A stretch of DNA of 64,000 bases from Gorsachius magnificus (taxonomy: Eukaryota > Chordata > Aves > Pelecaniformes > Ardeidae): assembly GCA_034008185.1 (NCBI GenBank), contig CM067084.1:13597385-13661384 (forward strand). Direction: 5' to 3'. The translations under genes and the position numbers were made by a program. Shown here in pieces: positions 35,550-47,830 of this stretch. The notes under the pieces are model-generated. The model saw only the letters and a list, made by a program, of their open reading frames with translations, was not told where the DNA came from and searched no databases. Within the stretch, counting starts at the first letter, position 1. Each line of letters opens with the position of its first letter.

Positions 35550-35692
35550 TGGGGACAGAATTAGGTACTTAATTGCCCCCTGCCTCAGTTTACCCCTGTA
35601 CATAAATGGCACATCAGCAGCATATACAGAAAAATCACCATCTTGGGATGGTGTGTGAACTAAGTCATTGGAATTTGCAAAGACATCCGTGC
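35550..35692 (+). mobile_element. MIR-type CORE-SINE fragment
   Basis: GTACTTAATTGCCCCCTGCC (35563-35582) is followed by CTCAGTTTACCCCTGTACAT (35583-35602) and AAATGG. This matches the MIR pattern TTACTTAAC...GCCTCAGTTTCCCCATCTGTAAAATGG. A GGATGGTGTGTGAACTAAGT stretch (35646-35665) then fits MIR's GGGTTGTTGTGAGGATTAAATGAG. Order and spacing are right and divergence is high, as expected for an element active before the amniote radiation. The tRNA head is not recognisable. Assignment is from memory of the family. Confidence 0.68.
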
Positions 35693-38600
35693 ATATTGGT
35701 GATAACCTGCTGCTCATTTAACACACACTTAAATACTATGTGTTATGAGTCATAGCTGTTGGCCACGGTTTCAACTCAGTCTTCATTCTGCTGGGTCAGC
35801 GGAAGTTTTGCCCGAGAAAAGACTTTGGGAGCAAGAAAGCTATTGTTTACATAGTAAAAAATTATTCTTGTCAAATAAACTTGATATTCTTTTAAAAAGG
35901 GTTTAGTAGGGATACCTCGTTGTCATAAGCACTTGCTGCTGTGCAAGTATCTTCCCAAGTGTTGTGCAATTGCCTGCTGCTGAGGGACTGATGAGCCACT
36001 TTGAGTTTAGGCTGCCAGAGACTGCCTTCATTTAGACCCAAGCTGAAATTCCCTCTAGCACCCTAAAACCATCCTACATTTGCAGTGCTACACTTGGTTC
36101 TTCTGAGACAAGGCAAAGGAAAAGCTCAGTTGATCTATTGTACCCGCTCTGAAATCTTACTGTATTGGAAAGACTTAACACACCCTAAGTTTCGTCTCTT
36201 GAAAGGCAGGGACCAGATGAAACCAGCCAAAAATACCATGCACATATCAATCTCATCATAGACCAACCACACAGACTACAATGTTGACTGAAACCCAAGG
36301 AACCCACAGGATCCTTTTTTAAACAAGTTTGAAAAATCATAACAAACGATAAAATTTTTCTCTCCCCGTTAATGTGGATTAAGAGTCATTTCCATCAACG
36401 CAGGTGAGGTCAATGTGTGGATTTGAGTTTCAAAAGGAAAAAAAAAAAAAACCAAAACCCCAGAAAAGAAGCTGGAAGTGGATGGCTCAGGGATGTTTGC
36501 AGGGAACCAGCCCTGACACTGCTTAATGGAAATCTGCCTGCAGACATCAACAGCTCTACCGGAGAGTGACACCTGCATGCTCAATCCTGTTTGCAGATCT
36601 TCAGGTCAGACGGTTTAGCGAGGTCGCAGGCCCGGGCTGCACTCCTGTGCCTTCCTCTCCTGACTGTCTATTTGCTACACAGAAATAAACAGTGACCAGA
36701 AATAGCAGCACAACAAAACCAACGTGGCATCAGAGAGCAAGTCACCCGTGATAACTACAGAAACCTTTCTCCTCAGGAGACCGGTTGGAACGTGGGTTGT
36801 GCCACAAGTGAAATTGAAGCCAATGCCTTATTCTGGTCTTGTTTTGTCCAAAAGACCCCAGACCTAGTCCCATCTGGGACTGGCATCCTTCCAAGGGCCA
36901 AATGCAGACGTAGATGTCTCCTGCTGGGCCCCCCAGGTTTGCTGGGATCCTAGAGCCGGAGAGAAAGAGAGCAAGCGGTGGCTTGCTGTTTAGCTGCCCA
37001 GAGCCATTCTTGCCCCCCACTTCCCTAAGCACTGTATACAAGAATGGAAACATATTAAATAGTTTTGTAGAACTTTACAATATCACTACAGATGATAAAA
37101 TGCACTGCATTGTAAGTGCTGGGAAGTCCTGGGAATCACTGGACCTCTTCCATGGAGGACCCGTGTTTTGTGAAGAGCCTCTCAACTACCATTTCTCTTT
37201 TTGATGCTGCTCTCAACCACCGTTTCAGTTGAGAGATGAAGGCTACAAACAGTGTCGAAACCTCGTATTCTTTGTCTCACAAAATACCTACCGCTTAAAC
37301 TGTCAAAGGAAATGAAAAGCCACACTCTCAATTCCATAACAAAACTTGCTTTAATTTTTTTCCTTGGAAACGCACAGACATTCTTGCAGTACAGGCTACT
37401 TCTCATACTTCATAACATGGCCTTAGACATAGAGGAATCCACACAATTTCACCGTGTTTGTAAAATTTGCTGCCAGCCCGATATGCCTCAGAATACTCCT
37501 CCAACACTGTCAATCCCATGTATGGACCCTGAATGTAAAGACTACTAAAAAAGCTCTGGTGCTCTCTGGGTGCTTGCAGGGCTGGTAGGTTCTGTGCTTC
37601 CTGACTTTCAAGCCAGCGTGGGAGCTGCTCAGCGCATGTGTCCACACAAGTGTGGAGAGCTGTACGAGCACGTGGTAGGGTAGAGAAACCCACTGCATGA
37701 GGGATTTGCTTCTGAGGGCTGGCACCAAGTGGATTGCTATTTCTCTCTCACATTTCACTACGGCCCTTCTTTCCAAGAAGTATACATGAAGCTGCAGACC
37801 AACCCCAAATGCCCGTGTCCTTTGAAATCTTTAATCAACCACTCCATGGGTTGAAGAGAAGAGCTGAAGATGGCACCATGCCAATGCCTTGTCCACGATG
37901 TTAAACATTGCAGAGGATTATTCTGAGTTACAATACTGTTCTCAGAGGTTTAGCATATCCAGCATATTTACACTCTGCTCTCCATTATCATGCTGCTTAG
38001 CCTCTTTATCATTTTAGCTCGAGGTAAAAACTTACTCCTCCCTACAGAAAAGACCTGCTTTTTACCATCATTATTGAATGTATCTCACCCACTGTTAACA
38101 CTCTGAAGATGTGCAATCTGAAGTTAAGCTTGCTGGGTCAAAACCAGGGGAACTAATGGGAACCATGTCATCAAAACTGCCCTGGGGAAACAATGCAGCT
38201 CTTGAGGAAATTTGTGTGAAAAGAAACCGTAAATGCACACGAGCGTACAAACACACACACACAGAGGGACTGCATACACAATGTGACTACAAGTGCCCTG
38301 ACACATGAACTTATTTGTGCAATGAAAATACCCAGAGGCACCAAGAACAGAAGCATGTCCTTTCTTCAAATATCCTCCCTGTTTGTGCCACCATTAGGTT
38401 TCTGCCACGAGTAGCTGGTGCCTGGTCGGGGTCTTTAGCTCCTCCGTAGCCTGGCTGGCTGTCAGCAGAGCCAAATTCAGCATAGCCCCAGCTCCCTTTG
38501 CTCCCACATGATGCGGGGCACTGGCAGGAGCCCTCAGCAGGAGCAGCTAAAGCAGCCCAGCTGGAGAGCCTCAAGTGGTAAGATGTACAGAATTCAGGGG

Positions 38601-38999
38601 TTGTATGGACACAATCAGCTAAAGGAACAGAGAACCTGCATACATATAGCCTGAAAACATGTCTCAAGAATATTGTGGGGGAAATTCCATGAATTAGAGT
38701 TATCCAGTTTCTGTAACTGACAGACAAGCTTGCTCTACAAAATGAGAATCTAGAAGTCAGGTCCCATTTTTGCCCCTTTTACGTTTGGCTTGCAGTTCCT
38801 AGCCCAGTCAGACAGACATCTTTCTGAGAGTGCCATGTTTGTTGTTAGCTTGAGTGCATTACCACATTGTAATCAGTCCAATAGCCCATCTCTTATCTAA
38901 AATGTAAATAATAATTTGAGGACTCAGGGAGAAGACAGCTATTTTATTTTCAGTTTAAAAAAAAAAAAAAAGAGAGAGGAGGAGGCCTGGCATCATAAC
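35693..38999. other. Single-copy non-coding sequence with short simple repeats
   Basis: No exon or transposon was recognised. A14 lies at 36438-36451, a short (CA)n run near 38249-38261, and A15 at 38957-38971. Confidence 0.55.
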
Positions 39000-39450
39000 A
39001 GTAATTTATGATTTTACTGGTGTATTATCATCGGGTAACAAGAGCAACTTGAAACTGCCAATTATCTCATAAGAGGGGTATCACCTTTTCTATTTTTAAT
39101 GACTCCATCGATAAACGCAGGTTCTGCTTGCTAACACTCCGTCACATAATCAGTGGCCTTACAGCAGGAGAGACGAGTGCATGAGAAAGAGAGAAAAATA
39201 AACCTGCAAACACACAAACACTTGATGTGAGCTAAGCCCTTGGCTCGGCAACAGAGAGAGGGGAGGGTGGCGAGGGGGCTGGGAGGAATCGCCCGGAGCA
39301 GTCGGCAGGTCACACACACAGAGTGTGCAACAGCAAACTCAGTTTACAAAGAGACATCTGTTCCATTACTTCGATGCATTGTGGCTAATTACATCCTGGC
39401 CCGTCTGTGAAATGACAGCCACTTATTCTCCAGTGAACCGTAAAATCTGT
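39000..39450. promoter_or_regulatory. Candidate conserved non-coding segment
   Basis: The left part (39000-39125) has GTAATTTATGATTTTACTGG (39001-39020), which holds HOX/CDX-like TTTATG and TTTTAC words, then a MEF2-type CTATTTTTAA at 39090-39099 and ATCGATAAAC. The right part (39360-39450) has GGCTAATTACATCC (39382-39395). Between them lies less distinctive sequence (39130-39340). Regulatory function is inference. Confidence 0.33.
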
Positions 39451-39464
39451 ACATGTTCGATGTG

Positions 39465-39530
39465 GGCAGTGGGGAGTATGAGGAGTGCAGGGGAGTAGGG
39501 GAGGGGGGAGGATGGAGAGGGGAGAATGGG
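39465..39530 (+). other. G-rich tract with partial G-quadruplex potential
   Basis: G-runs lie at 39490-39493, 39498-39501, 39503-39508 and 39519-39522, with further GGG at 39528-39530. The first two loops are 4 and 1 bases but the third is 10, so it is a long-loop rather than canonical motif. The tract follows directly after the candidate element at 39000-39450. Confidence 0.5.
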
Positions 39531-42500
39531 AGAACGGCACAGGCGAAGCACCAGGAAAACCCACCGCGTCTCTCCTACCCGTTTGGTGTCAGTCAGGAAA
39601 GGGCAAGAGAAAGCGAGCCACTCTGGAAGAAAGGCCCTAACAAAGCACTGCCATTTTGATGCACGGCTGTGATGCCTGCTCTAACCCAAAGCTCCTCACT
39701 CCCCATCTTTGCCTGTACAGGGGGAGCAAGATGGTGCCAGCAGCAGAAATTACACCAGACCTGTATCAGTGTGCTTTACTTGCAGATTTCTACAGCGTTT
39801 ATGCCATTGCTGTTCATATCTTCCTTACCTGCTGGTCTTACAGCTTTGTTAGAGGCTATTCTCCTATACACCAATTTAATTTTAGGCTCAGGAATTAAAA
39901 CCAAGGACTTCTCATCTCCCACCACCTCCCACAGGTTTTTAGAAATCTGAAGAAAGCTGCAAGAAAACGAATCTCGCCTCAACTTTTCTACATAACAAAA
40001 TGGGCCTTGCATTCAAGCATGGTAACAAGGCAAATCATATTTCCAGACCCAGGGTATATAAGCCAATGTATGACATTCAGCACCGTACCGGCTAAGAAGG
40101 GTTAAATCCTGATCCTAGTAGGTCTGTCAAAAAACTGCAAACCTTTCAGTAAAGCTGGGTTAAACATCAAGTGTGCCAAAGGCTGCAAAGGTTTGAAAGT
40201 AACTTTCGTTAGGGGAATAGTGCCTTTGCTTGATGCTAGCGCAGAGCTCTCACGGCAGCAGCTCTACCAGCAGCTATCAGCTGGTGACTTCTGATCCCAC
40301 GTCCAGCCACAATCCCCACTGCACAGACCTCTGCAAAATTTCGTGTTTCAGTGACTCTGGTGAACAGAGTGCTGGGGTGGTATAAGTGGCCGGTCAAACT
40401 GTTAAGGTGGCAATTAAAAAAAAAAGGCTGTGTGGTTAAGAAGGTGGCAGGGGCAGACTAGAAACAAAGACTGCTGCTCAGTGACAACCGACCAGCTCTG
40501 TAACCGAGAGCACTGCTTTTGTTCCAGGATTTCTGGGTGAAAGTATCACTTTTCCACTAATGCAATCACAGCTCATGAGGTTGGGCAGAATTTGCTTGGT
40601 GCGATGAACTGCTCACTCCCAAAATGCAAGCAAAACTAAGTGCATGAGGAAGGAGGGTAAAGAGGATTGCTTATATCATCTACAAGACGAAGCTGTAGAA
40701 ATCTGATGAGGTCTAAAACCAGTATTGCAACAGCCAAACTAAAGAAAGCTAGGATGCTTTGGGATGGGATTTCTTCTTGCATTTGGCTATGAGCTAAAGG
40801 ACATATTAATCCATCTGAATCCCTGACTGTACCATATCCTGCAGGTGTTATGGCCATTCAGGATGGTCAGATCTGGAGGGGAAGAAAAATACAATTAATC
40901 CACGTTCACTTATATGATACACAAACAGATGCAGAAAAAGGGAAGTGCAACTGGTTTGTGCTCACAGCTTAAAGCAAAACCACCTGAGGCTGAAGCATCA
41001 GGAAAAGTAGTGCAAGCATGATGTTTTCACTCCAACTTTAAAACTGGCCTCTGTAGCTGTTGGAAAACCAATATAACAGGGAAAAAAGGATTGGGACCTA
41101 GTGTTCCTGCCAGGTTGGGAGTAAAAGTAACTGGAAAATTTAATGGATTTTTCATTAAAACGTTCACCACTTCCTCCAATTTTTGGTCTGCATTCTGTGG
41201 TTTCTGTTCTAATCCTCCTTTCCTGACAAAGGCTTCAATGCTTCTTAAGGCCAGAATGAATATTTACAGTTACCTCGCTTGTGAAATGCAGGTCACAGAC
41301 TCTCTGGCAGTAACCTAGGCACAATGTTTGTAATGTCTGGTTGCTGTCAAGCAGGGACCCTCCTTGCAGAGAGCCTGTGCTCTGCCCGGGGCAGCTCCAG
41401 CTGTGGGCCTGCTGCTGGGACGCAAGGATGCTGGAAGAGCAGAATCTCCAGGCCAGCCTCCCTCTCCTGCGTGAAGGCAGCAGCAGCGCCATAGCTCTGT
41501 GCGGAGTACAGAGGTGTCTTCCTAACAGACAGGGTGACTGGCTGGGGTTTTGAAGGGTTTCTCCATGGGTAGATGCCTACACCTTTGAGCTCTGCTAGCG
41601 GTTGACATATACCATGGTTTGCGAAACTCAGAGGTAAAGCACAGCTCTTCCAAAGCACCTGCTTTGGCGGACAGATTTAAAGCAAGGGGCTCAGTATCAC
41701 TGTACTTGACAAAACCTGAAAAACTATTGAAAGGCATCTGGGCAACAGAAGGGTGTCAGTCTAACTCAGAATGGATGATACATTCATCTTACCAATTTCA
41801 CCGCAGAACAGGCAATCGGAGAAGGCAAACCAAGGGGAAGGAGAGGGCTGAGTGAGCTGAATTCAATCTTGCAGTGGGTTCCTCTGCTGGAACAGCTGGT
41901 GCTTAGTCTATGGATAAGTACAGGATTTCATTTTCCATGGACATCAGGCTGCCTTTCCTCACCAGCACTAAACTCAGCCTCACAAAAGAAAAGATTAACA
42001 GAAAAAGAAGCTCACAGTGTGTAACTCTACAAAGAGCTTACAGGAAGGATTTGTAGTAAATTAATATCACCAGCAACCATATAGTTCACAGAAGCTCACA
42101 ACCTTTTGGTGTAAACTGTGATTTAGTTGGCTAACACATTAGGTGTAAGATCCAACAACCTCAATTATGCTCTTCATTCCCTGCCTGCGCAGAGGGAACC
42201 TCCTTCCCACACCGCCTTAATGATGAACTTAGTTTCAGCCATGTTTTTGTTGTACGTATTGACCCATCACTTCTGATCATTCATCCGGGAATGATGGTCT
42301 GCACAGCATCTTAGCCTTCTCTTGTGTCTGAAGCCTAAATGTTTTACAGTAGGTTACCACAAGTTCAACTTAATGAGAATCAAGAAAGTGTATCAGGTGC
42401 AGGCCCAGGGTTGATCCTGAGTTCATTCTGATCTGAAAAGATTAAAAGATATATTCCCCCTCCTCTATTTTATTTTTCACTTGCCTTTCACATTGTATAT

Positions 42501-44799
42501 GGACACCCAAGGTGAGTTTCTCCTCTCTTCTCCAGCAAAAGCTATGACAACTGGAGAAGAGCAAATGGGTGACATCACAGGAGTCAAAAGTGAAAAATGA
42601 AGCAATGGGAGAAGGCAGGGTTTTTAATCATTCCATTTAAAATGCTGCTTCCCCCTGAGTTTGTGTGGTGTGAATTCTTGCTCATATCTATTTCAATAAG
42701 GAATGAAAAATTTGTAACAAAGGACATCTGTTCTGTAAATGCAAAGCTTCCAGCTCTTCAATAAAGATGAAAAAAATGTCTTTGAGACTTTCAGGAGTTT
42801 CTCTGTCAGAAAGCAGAGATATCCTTGAGGCCTATACAGCAAAGTGAAATCTACCTGCTCTTTCAGAATCCATCCCTTCTTCCCCTACTGTTGCCTGAAA
42901 GTGAAAGCCTTTTAAAGCCATTTTCACCAACTGTAAAATAAAGGTGACCAGCACAGGGTTTCAAAGGTACGGAGCTCAGCTTCCTCCTCGGTAAATTCTT
43001 CAAAGGCACGGGAGGTATGACTTTGCAAAAGCTGAAAGCATTCCCGATCAGCAGCTGGAAAGAGCAAAGTGCTAGAATCCTCCCCTGAGAACCTTGCCTG
43101 TTCACAGAGAGACGCCACTGTTATGAGCCTTCCTGGTTATACCCCCCAGATTTCCTGAGCTGATGACGCTTATCCCTGAAGTAGGGCAGACGCATGCACT
43201 GATTTTTCTTAGGGGAGAAGACGGCAAGCCAACTGCTACTTATTCCCCCATTACCTGGTTACAGTCTTGCTACCAAGGTGATTAGACAGCAGTGCATTAA
43301 GAAACCAGATGAAAAGAAGGAAACAATGATTTTGCCTTAAAGGAATAGATTGGAAGGGGATATTAGTCCCTAAAATTGAAGGTTGACACAAGCAGCATTT
43401 GAACTAGCTTTAAACTATTAGTCCCTGACCTACTGGAGTTAGGCTGGTAGAGAACTGGTTAGCTTGGCCTTTCAAAGTTCAGTATAAAAGGGATAGAGAA
43501 GAAAAGAAAACTTCAGGAATACCTATTAATTAACAAGCAAAAGGGGAAGAGTATTAGGTAAATGAATGTCATGCTACCTAAGGAAAATGAAACCTGGAAG
43601 GAGGCATTAAGAATATATGTGTATGTGCACAAAATATACAGGGCTGCTACACACGTAACTGCTTGGAACTCTGCAATCAAGTGCTAGGTCTTCTGTGCAC
43701 AAATGCTACCTGCAAATAAATCTGAATAGAAGCTGCTTTTGAAAATGTAAAGCAAGGCAAATTACACGTACTTTACAGATGCATGCAAAAGCGACAAGTT
43801 CCAGATGCTTTGGAAAAGCCATCCCAGGAAACAAATGAAACTCAGACACAAGCCATAGCAGAAACACCACTTCACATGCGAGCCTGCATGTCCCGAGCCA
43901 GGGGAGAGGGGAGGAGGGAAGCTGAGGGGCTATATTTTGATAGAAGACAGGTTCAGCCTTCCTTTTCATAAGTATCCATAAAACCAAACTGCAAATATAA
44001 CACATGGCACGCACATCCAACTTGCGCCTGCAACCACATGGCACGAAACGATCCCATGTACTTAAGATTTATTTGGCCAGGCAGGGCAGAGCAGGGGTGC
44101 TAAGTGGTCTTAATGGGAAGAGCTTACCCATCGGGAAGGTCAATCCCTAGAAAGCATATTTCAAGGAATTCAGAGTGTTTAGTGTTATTCAAATAAATGT
44201 AGTATGACTGTGGTAGCTTGGAGGAAAGGGCTGTGTTTATGTCTGATGTGCACGCTGGGAAGCCCAGGACGTCTGAAGAAACACGGGGAAGAAGAGACAG
44301 GAGCTCTGCCTCCCAGTCCTTGGCCACTGACCTTGGCGCTTAGGTTTCCAGAGCGTAACACTCAATTACTGAAACGGTCGCTGGCAGAATAAAAATCATG
44401 AGTTTAAGTCCCTCCGTGAGGCTGGTTTACAGTAGCTGCAAGTGCGGGTTACTAGAGATGGAGCAAATACACAGCTGGACCCTGAGCGTGCAGGGGCTGC
44501 TTGCCACCTCGTTCGGCCAGTGCATCAGTCCCAGTACACCCACCCAGTACACCGGTCCCAGTACACTGGCTCTCCTGGCCAGTCACAATTAGCACGGCGC
44601 TTGCTTGCAAGAGACCCGAGTCATTAGCTGGCACAGAAAGTTAATCACCTGTCTGCCATTACAAAAGGGATGGTCCCTTCAGGAGAAAGGTCGGTAGCTG
44701 GGACCACTCAGGGGACAATGTCTGTTCTCTAAATGGTGCCCTATGAATAAATCAATGTCCAAATCCCAGGGCTTCTAAACCTCTACAAACACAAACACT
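39531..44799. other. Single-copy non-coding sequence
   Basis: No gene or repeat family was recognised. An A10 run lies near 40417. Open frames of 60-112 codons overlap on both strands without domains. Confidence 0.55.
44530..44566 (+). repeat. Three-copy CCCAGTACAC micro-minisatellite
   Basis: CCCAGTACAC occurs at 44530-44539, 44543-44552 and 44557-44566, at periods of 13 and 14 bases. Spacers between copies differ, which suggests a short slipped duplication that has begun to decay. Confidence 0.85.
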
Positions 44800-45150
44800 C
44801 AGAAAGTATATATATTTTTAAAAAATATTCGGAATAAAAACATCTCCCCCTGAGCCCCAGCTTTCCAATGCCATCTCTCTAGTTAACCTCTCCCTGCCCG
44901 GGCTACACTGCCTGCCTCGCAGAGTGTGTTTTGTTGTTCCCATAGTACATTATTTGTTGAAATAAATATGGAAATAAGGCTGAGCAAGACAGCCAAGACA
45001 GCCAGACTGAAATAAATTCATCACTCATGGGCTCTCAAGGGAAGAAAACTGCGCATTTTTTCTAAATGATTATTTCTGAAGCACTGAAGGAATGGCTATA
45101 TCACTAATGAGGCCAGTGCTCCATGACTGCTGATTATAAATGACCTAAAA
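44800..45150. promoter_or_regulatory. Candidate conserved non-coding segment
   Basis: This AT-rich, non-repetitive sequence has AAAATATTCGGAATAAAAAC words (44821-44840), a TTGTTGAAATAAATATGG word near 44954-44971, and a short internal duplication of GACAGCCA (44989-44996 and 44998-45005). No open frame of note. Weak call. Confidence 0.22.
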
Positions 45151-47099
45151 AGAGACAAGGGGATGGTGTATGTGTGTATAGGGGGATGGGGAAAGAGATG
45201 AATTGTTCTTCCTTAGGATCTGGAATCGTCTCCCCAGGCTCCTCAAAAGTCTGAGAGCATTTGTGATTCACCACAAAGGCAGGCCTGGCATATTTACAGC
45301 CACGTGAGGAAGTTTGGGCCGCAGCATTGGGCTATTCTAACAAGTAGGCACGCAATTCCTCTCCTCCCTTGATAGGTCACCATCTATTCACTGAAATAAT
45401 AATTAAAAAGAAAACGAGCTCTCTCAGTCACCCCTGGGTCTAAATTATAGGTCCTGCAGGTTGATGCAGCCAGACTTGAGGCAAGGGGAGGCTAAAGCGA
45501 GGAGCAAGATTCACGTATGTCTTCTCTCACTCACTAATTCCCATGGAAACAAGCAACTCACGACAAATGACTCAAATACGCTTGCAAAAATCTTACTCAT
45601 ATGTTTTGCTGGCTACCTTCCCCCACACCTTCAGGTTGAATGATTACAGATGCATTACACATGCAGCAATCCTAGAGCAGGGCTGATTGTGGAACAGGAC
45701 AGGATGGCCACATGTAAAGGTGGGCAGGATGTGAGCCTCAAGCAGTGAAATCAGCAACGTGAATTCAGGGAAGAATATAGCAATTTGGCCATAAAAAGCT
45801 GCAGCTTTCATATTCCTAGCAGCATTATTTATACCACGTGATATGTAGAAGTGACAGAATCCAGAAGTAAAAGAAAATCTGAGGGAGAGCCCCTAATACA
45901 TAACGTGACCTATTACCCAAATCTGAGGGTACTGAGAAGATGGGATTTACTTATTTATTTAATGGGGGTTTGGTTTATACACAGAAATTACCCAGGGCAC
46001 CTTGAAGAGCAGAGATCTGAAAATGAGCTTCTGCAGAAGCTCAGACAAAGGAGCCCTGACAGATATGAGATGGATTATAGTCATGCGCCACTGCCAGAGG
46101 TTTCCTAACACTTTCTGAAGATCGTCCCTTTTTGCAGGCGGTAATGTCCTCTTGGAAAAGCTGATGGTGTTTGGGAGATGCAGCTTTGCTTCCATCAAAA
46201 CCATTTGAACTTGCGCGTGGACTTAGGGTAGCAAACGGACGTGTTCTCAGCACAGAGGCTCAGGTGAGGGCTCCACTATCACTTATAGTCTCTATGTCGG
46301 CTGACTGGGGCGGCTCATCACATGAGAGTTACTGCAGTCTCAGTGGGGAACTCCAGAAGTTTTTCTCCCCCTCATGGGACAGACCCTTTCCTTGGAGCCT
46401 TGGATCACTCGCTGATTTCCTCACAGGTACCCATCTTTACAAAGATTGAGAGCACACCTAGACTTAGCACAGCTGCTAAATCCAGAGGTGGGAGCAGGGA
46501 AGAAAAGTTTAACTAAGTTTCCCTCCTTCTCCCAGGCCATTTGTCACAACCCTTTATAGCTAATAACCTCTCTGTAAAATTTATAAGCCAAGTTAGAGAA
46601 TTACAGAATAGGGAAATAATTCACTAATAGCCTATATAAGGTGGTTTAGAAATCTTGTAGGGAAGAACTCCAATATATTAAATCCCACAGGTTTCAGAAG
46701 TAAGTGCTGTAGTTGCCGCTCTTTTTAACCCTATCGAGTCCAGCAGGCCTAGATCTACTTGAGCCTAGCCACCGCTGCGCCTTTTTGCTGGGAAATGTTC
46801 CTGCTGAGAGTTGGGGCCACCAGACAGCTGCATGCAACCCATGCTGGAGCCTGTTTCCTTCTCCTCCCCTCAGGGGTTACAGACGGGATTCCCTTCCCTC
46901 TCCTCACATAAGCACGCCTACAAACAAATGAAGTACCTCATTTGCTTTTCCAAAAACCTTGGACTACTTCACCACAAGAAAGTACATCTGACAAGCCAGT
47001 GACAACCATCCACTGGGTTACACCAGTTCTCTCCCTCTTGCTTGGAGCCCAGAGCACAAAGAAATCAGGCCAGATGCTGTATCGGTATCATTTCTGAAG
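45151..47099. other. Single-copy non-coding sequence
   Basis: No supported gene. The plus-strand frame 45851-46108 (85 codons, charged, Arg/Glu-rich near its end) looks somewhat protein-like in composition. It has no domain, and no matching exon context was identified. Confidence 0.5.
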
Positions 47100-47830
47100 T
47101 ACTGTAATGAATCTGACCCCAGGCTGAAGCTTTAAGAGAGTGTAGTGGCGTGTCAACGTAAACAGCTAAAACTAGTGTCATGTCAAGTGGTAACAAGGCC
47201 ACTGCTGTTTTTACAAGCATCATGCACTTAGCAGATAAAAATGAGCATCCTATCAAAGCCCGCCATGAGTCGCCCTTATCGCCAGCGAGAAGAAACAATG
47301 CCCCCGCACGATTGCTGTTACTCGGTGCCACTGATAGCAAGTCCAATTTCTTACAAGCTGTCCATTAGTATGATGAAGAGACTAATAACCACCACACATG
47401 GGTTTTTATCTTTTCTTTTTCTCGTTGTTGGTCCGCTGGCAACTGCTAATAGCTTTCTGGGGCTCCTTTAAATAAACAGAACTAATTACTCTGCACAATG
47501 ACACCGTGGCTTACAGACAACTAATTATGTCATGGAGGGGGTTTCTTAACATGCACATTTATTTGCAGAGGGCCACATCTAACATGAAGCAAATTTATTC
47601 AGCCTTTATGCTATCAGCTGGTACCAAAATAACACTGAATACACAGCAGATCCAGATTGCAGAACTTCAGCAGGCAAGCTCTCCCAGGAGGCTGAAAAAC
47701 AACACATGGAGCACGCATATTACAGAACATGTGTAGCCGTATCGCTGCTAGCCTCCTGCGCATTTAATGTAGCGCCATGGCACAGACTGAAACTGTTGTG
47801 TAAATAAAAGCTCTGCTTTTCTTCGCTCGC
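47100..47830. promoter_or_regulatory. Candidate conserved non-coding element cluster
   Basis: About 700 non-repetitive bases carry a dense set of factor-like words: FOX GTAAACA (47158-47164), NKX2-type TCAAGTGG (47183-47190), SOX-like AACAATG near 47293, CTAATTACTC near 47482, and CTAATTATGTC near 47520. CTTTTAAATAAAC precedes the homeodomain pair. Neither strand shows a convincing exon. This is the largest such segment in the window. Function is inferred from texture only. Confidence 0.38.

Noticed and set aside
45851..46108. 85-codon plus-strand frame with charged, coiled-coil-like composition
   Set aside because: Too short and isolated, with no domain match from memory and no convincing splice sites. 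Kept only as a note for a protein search.
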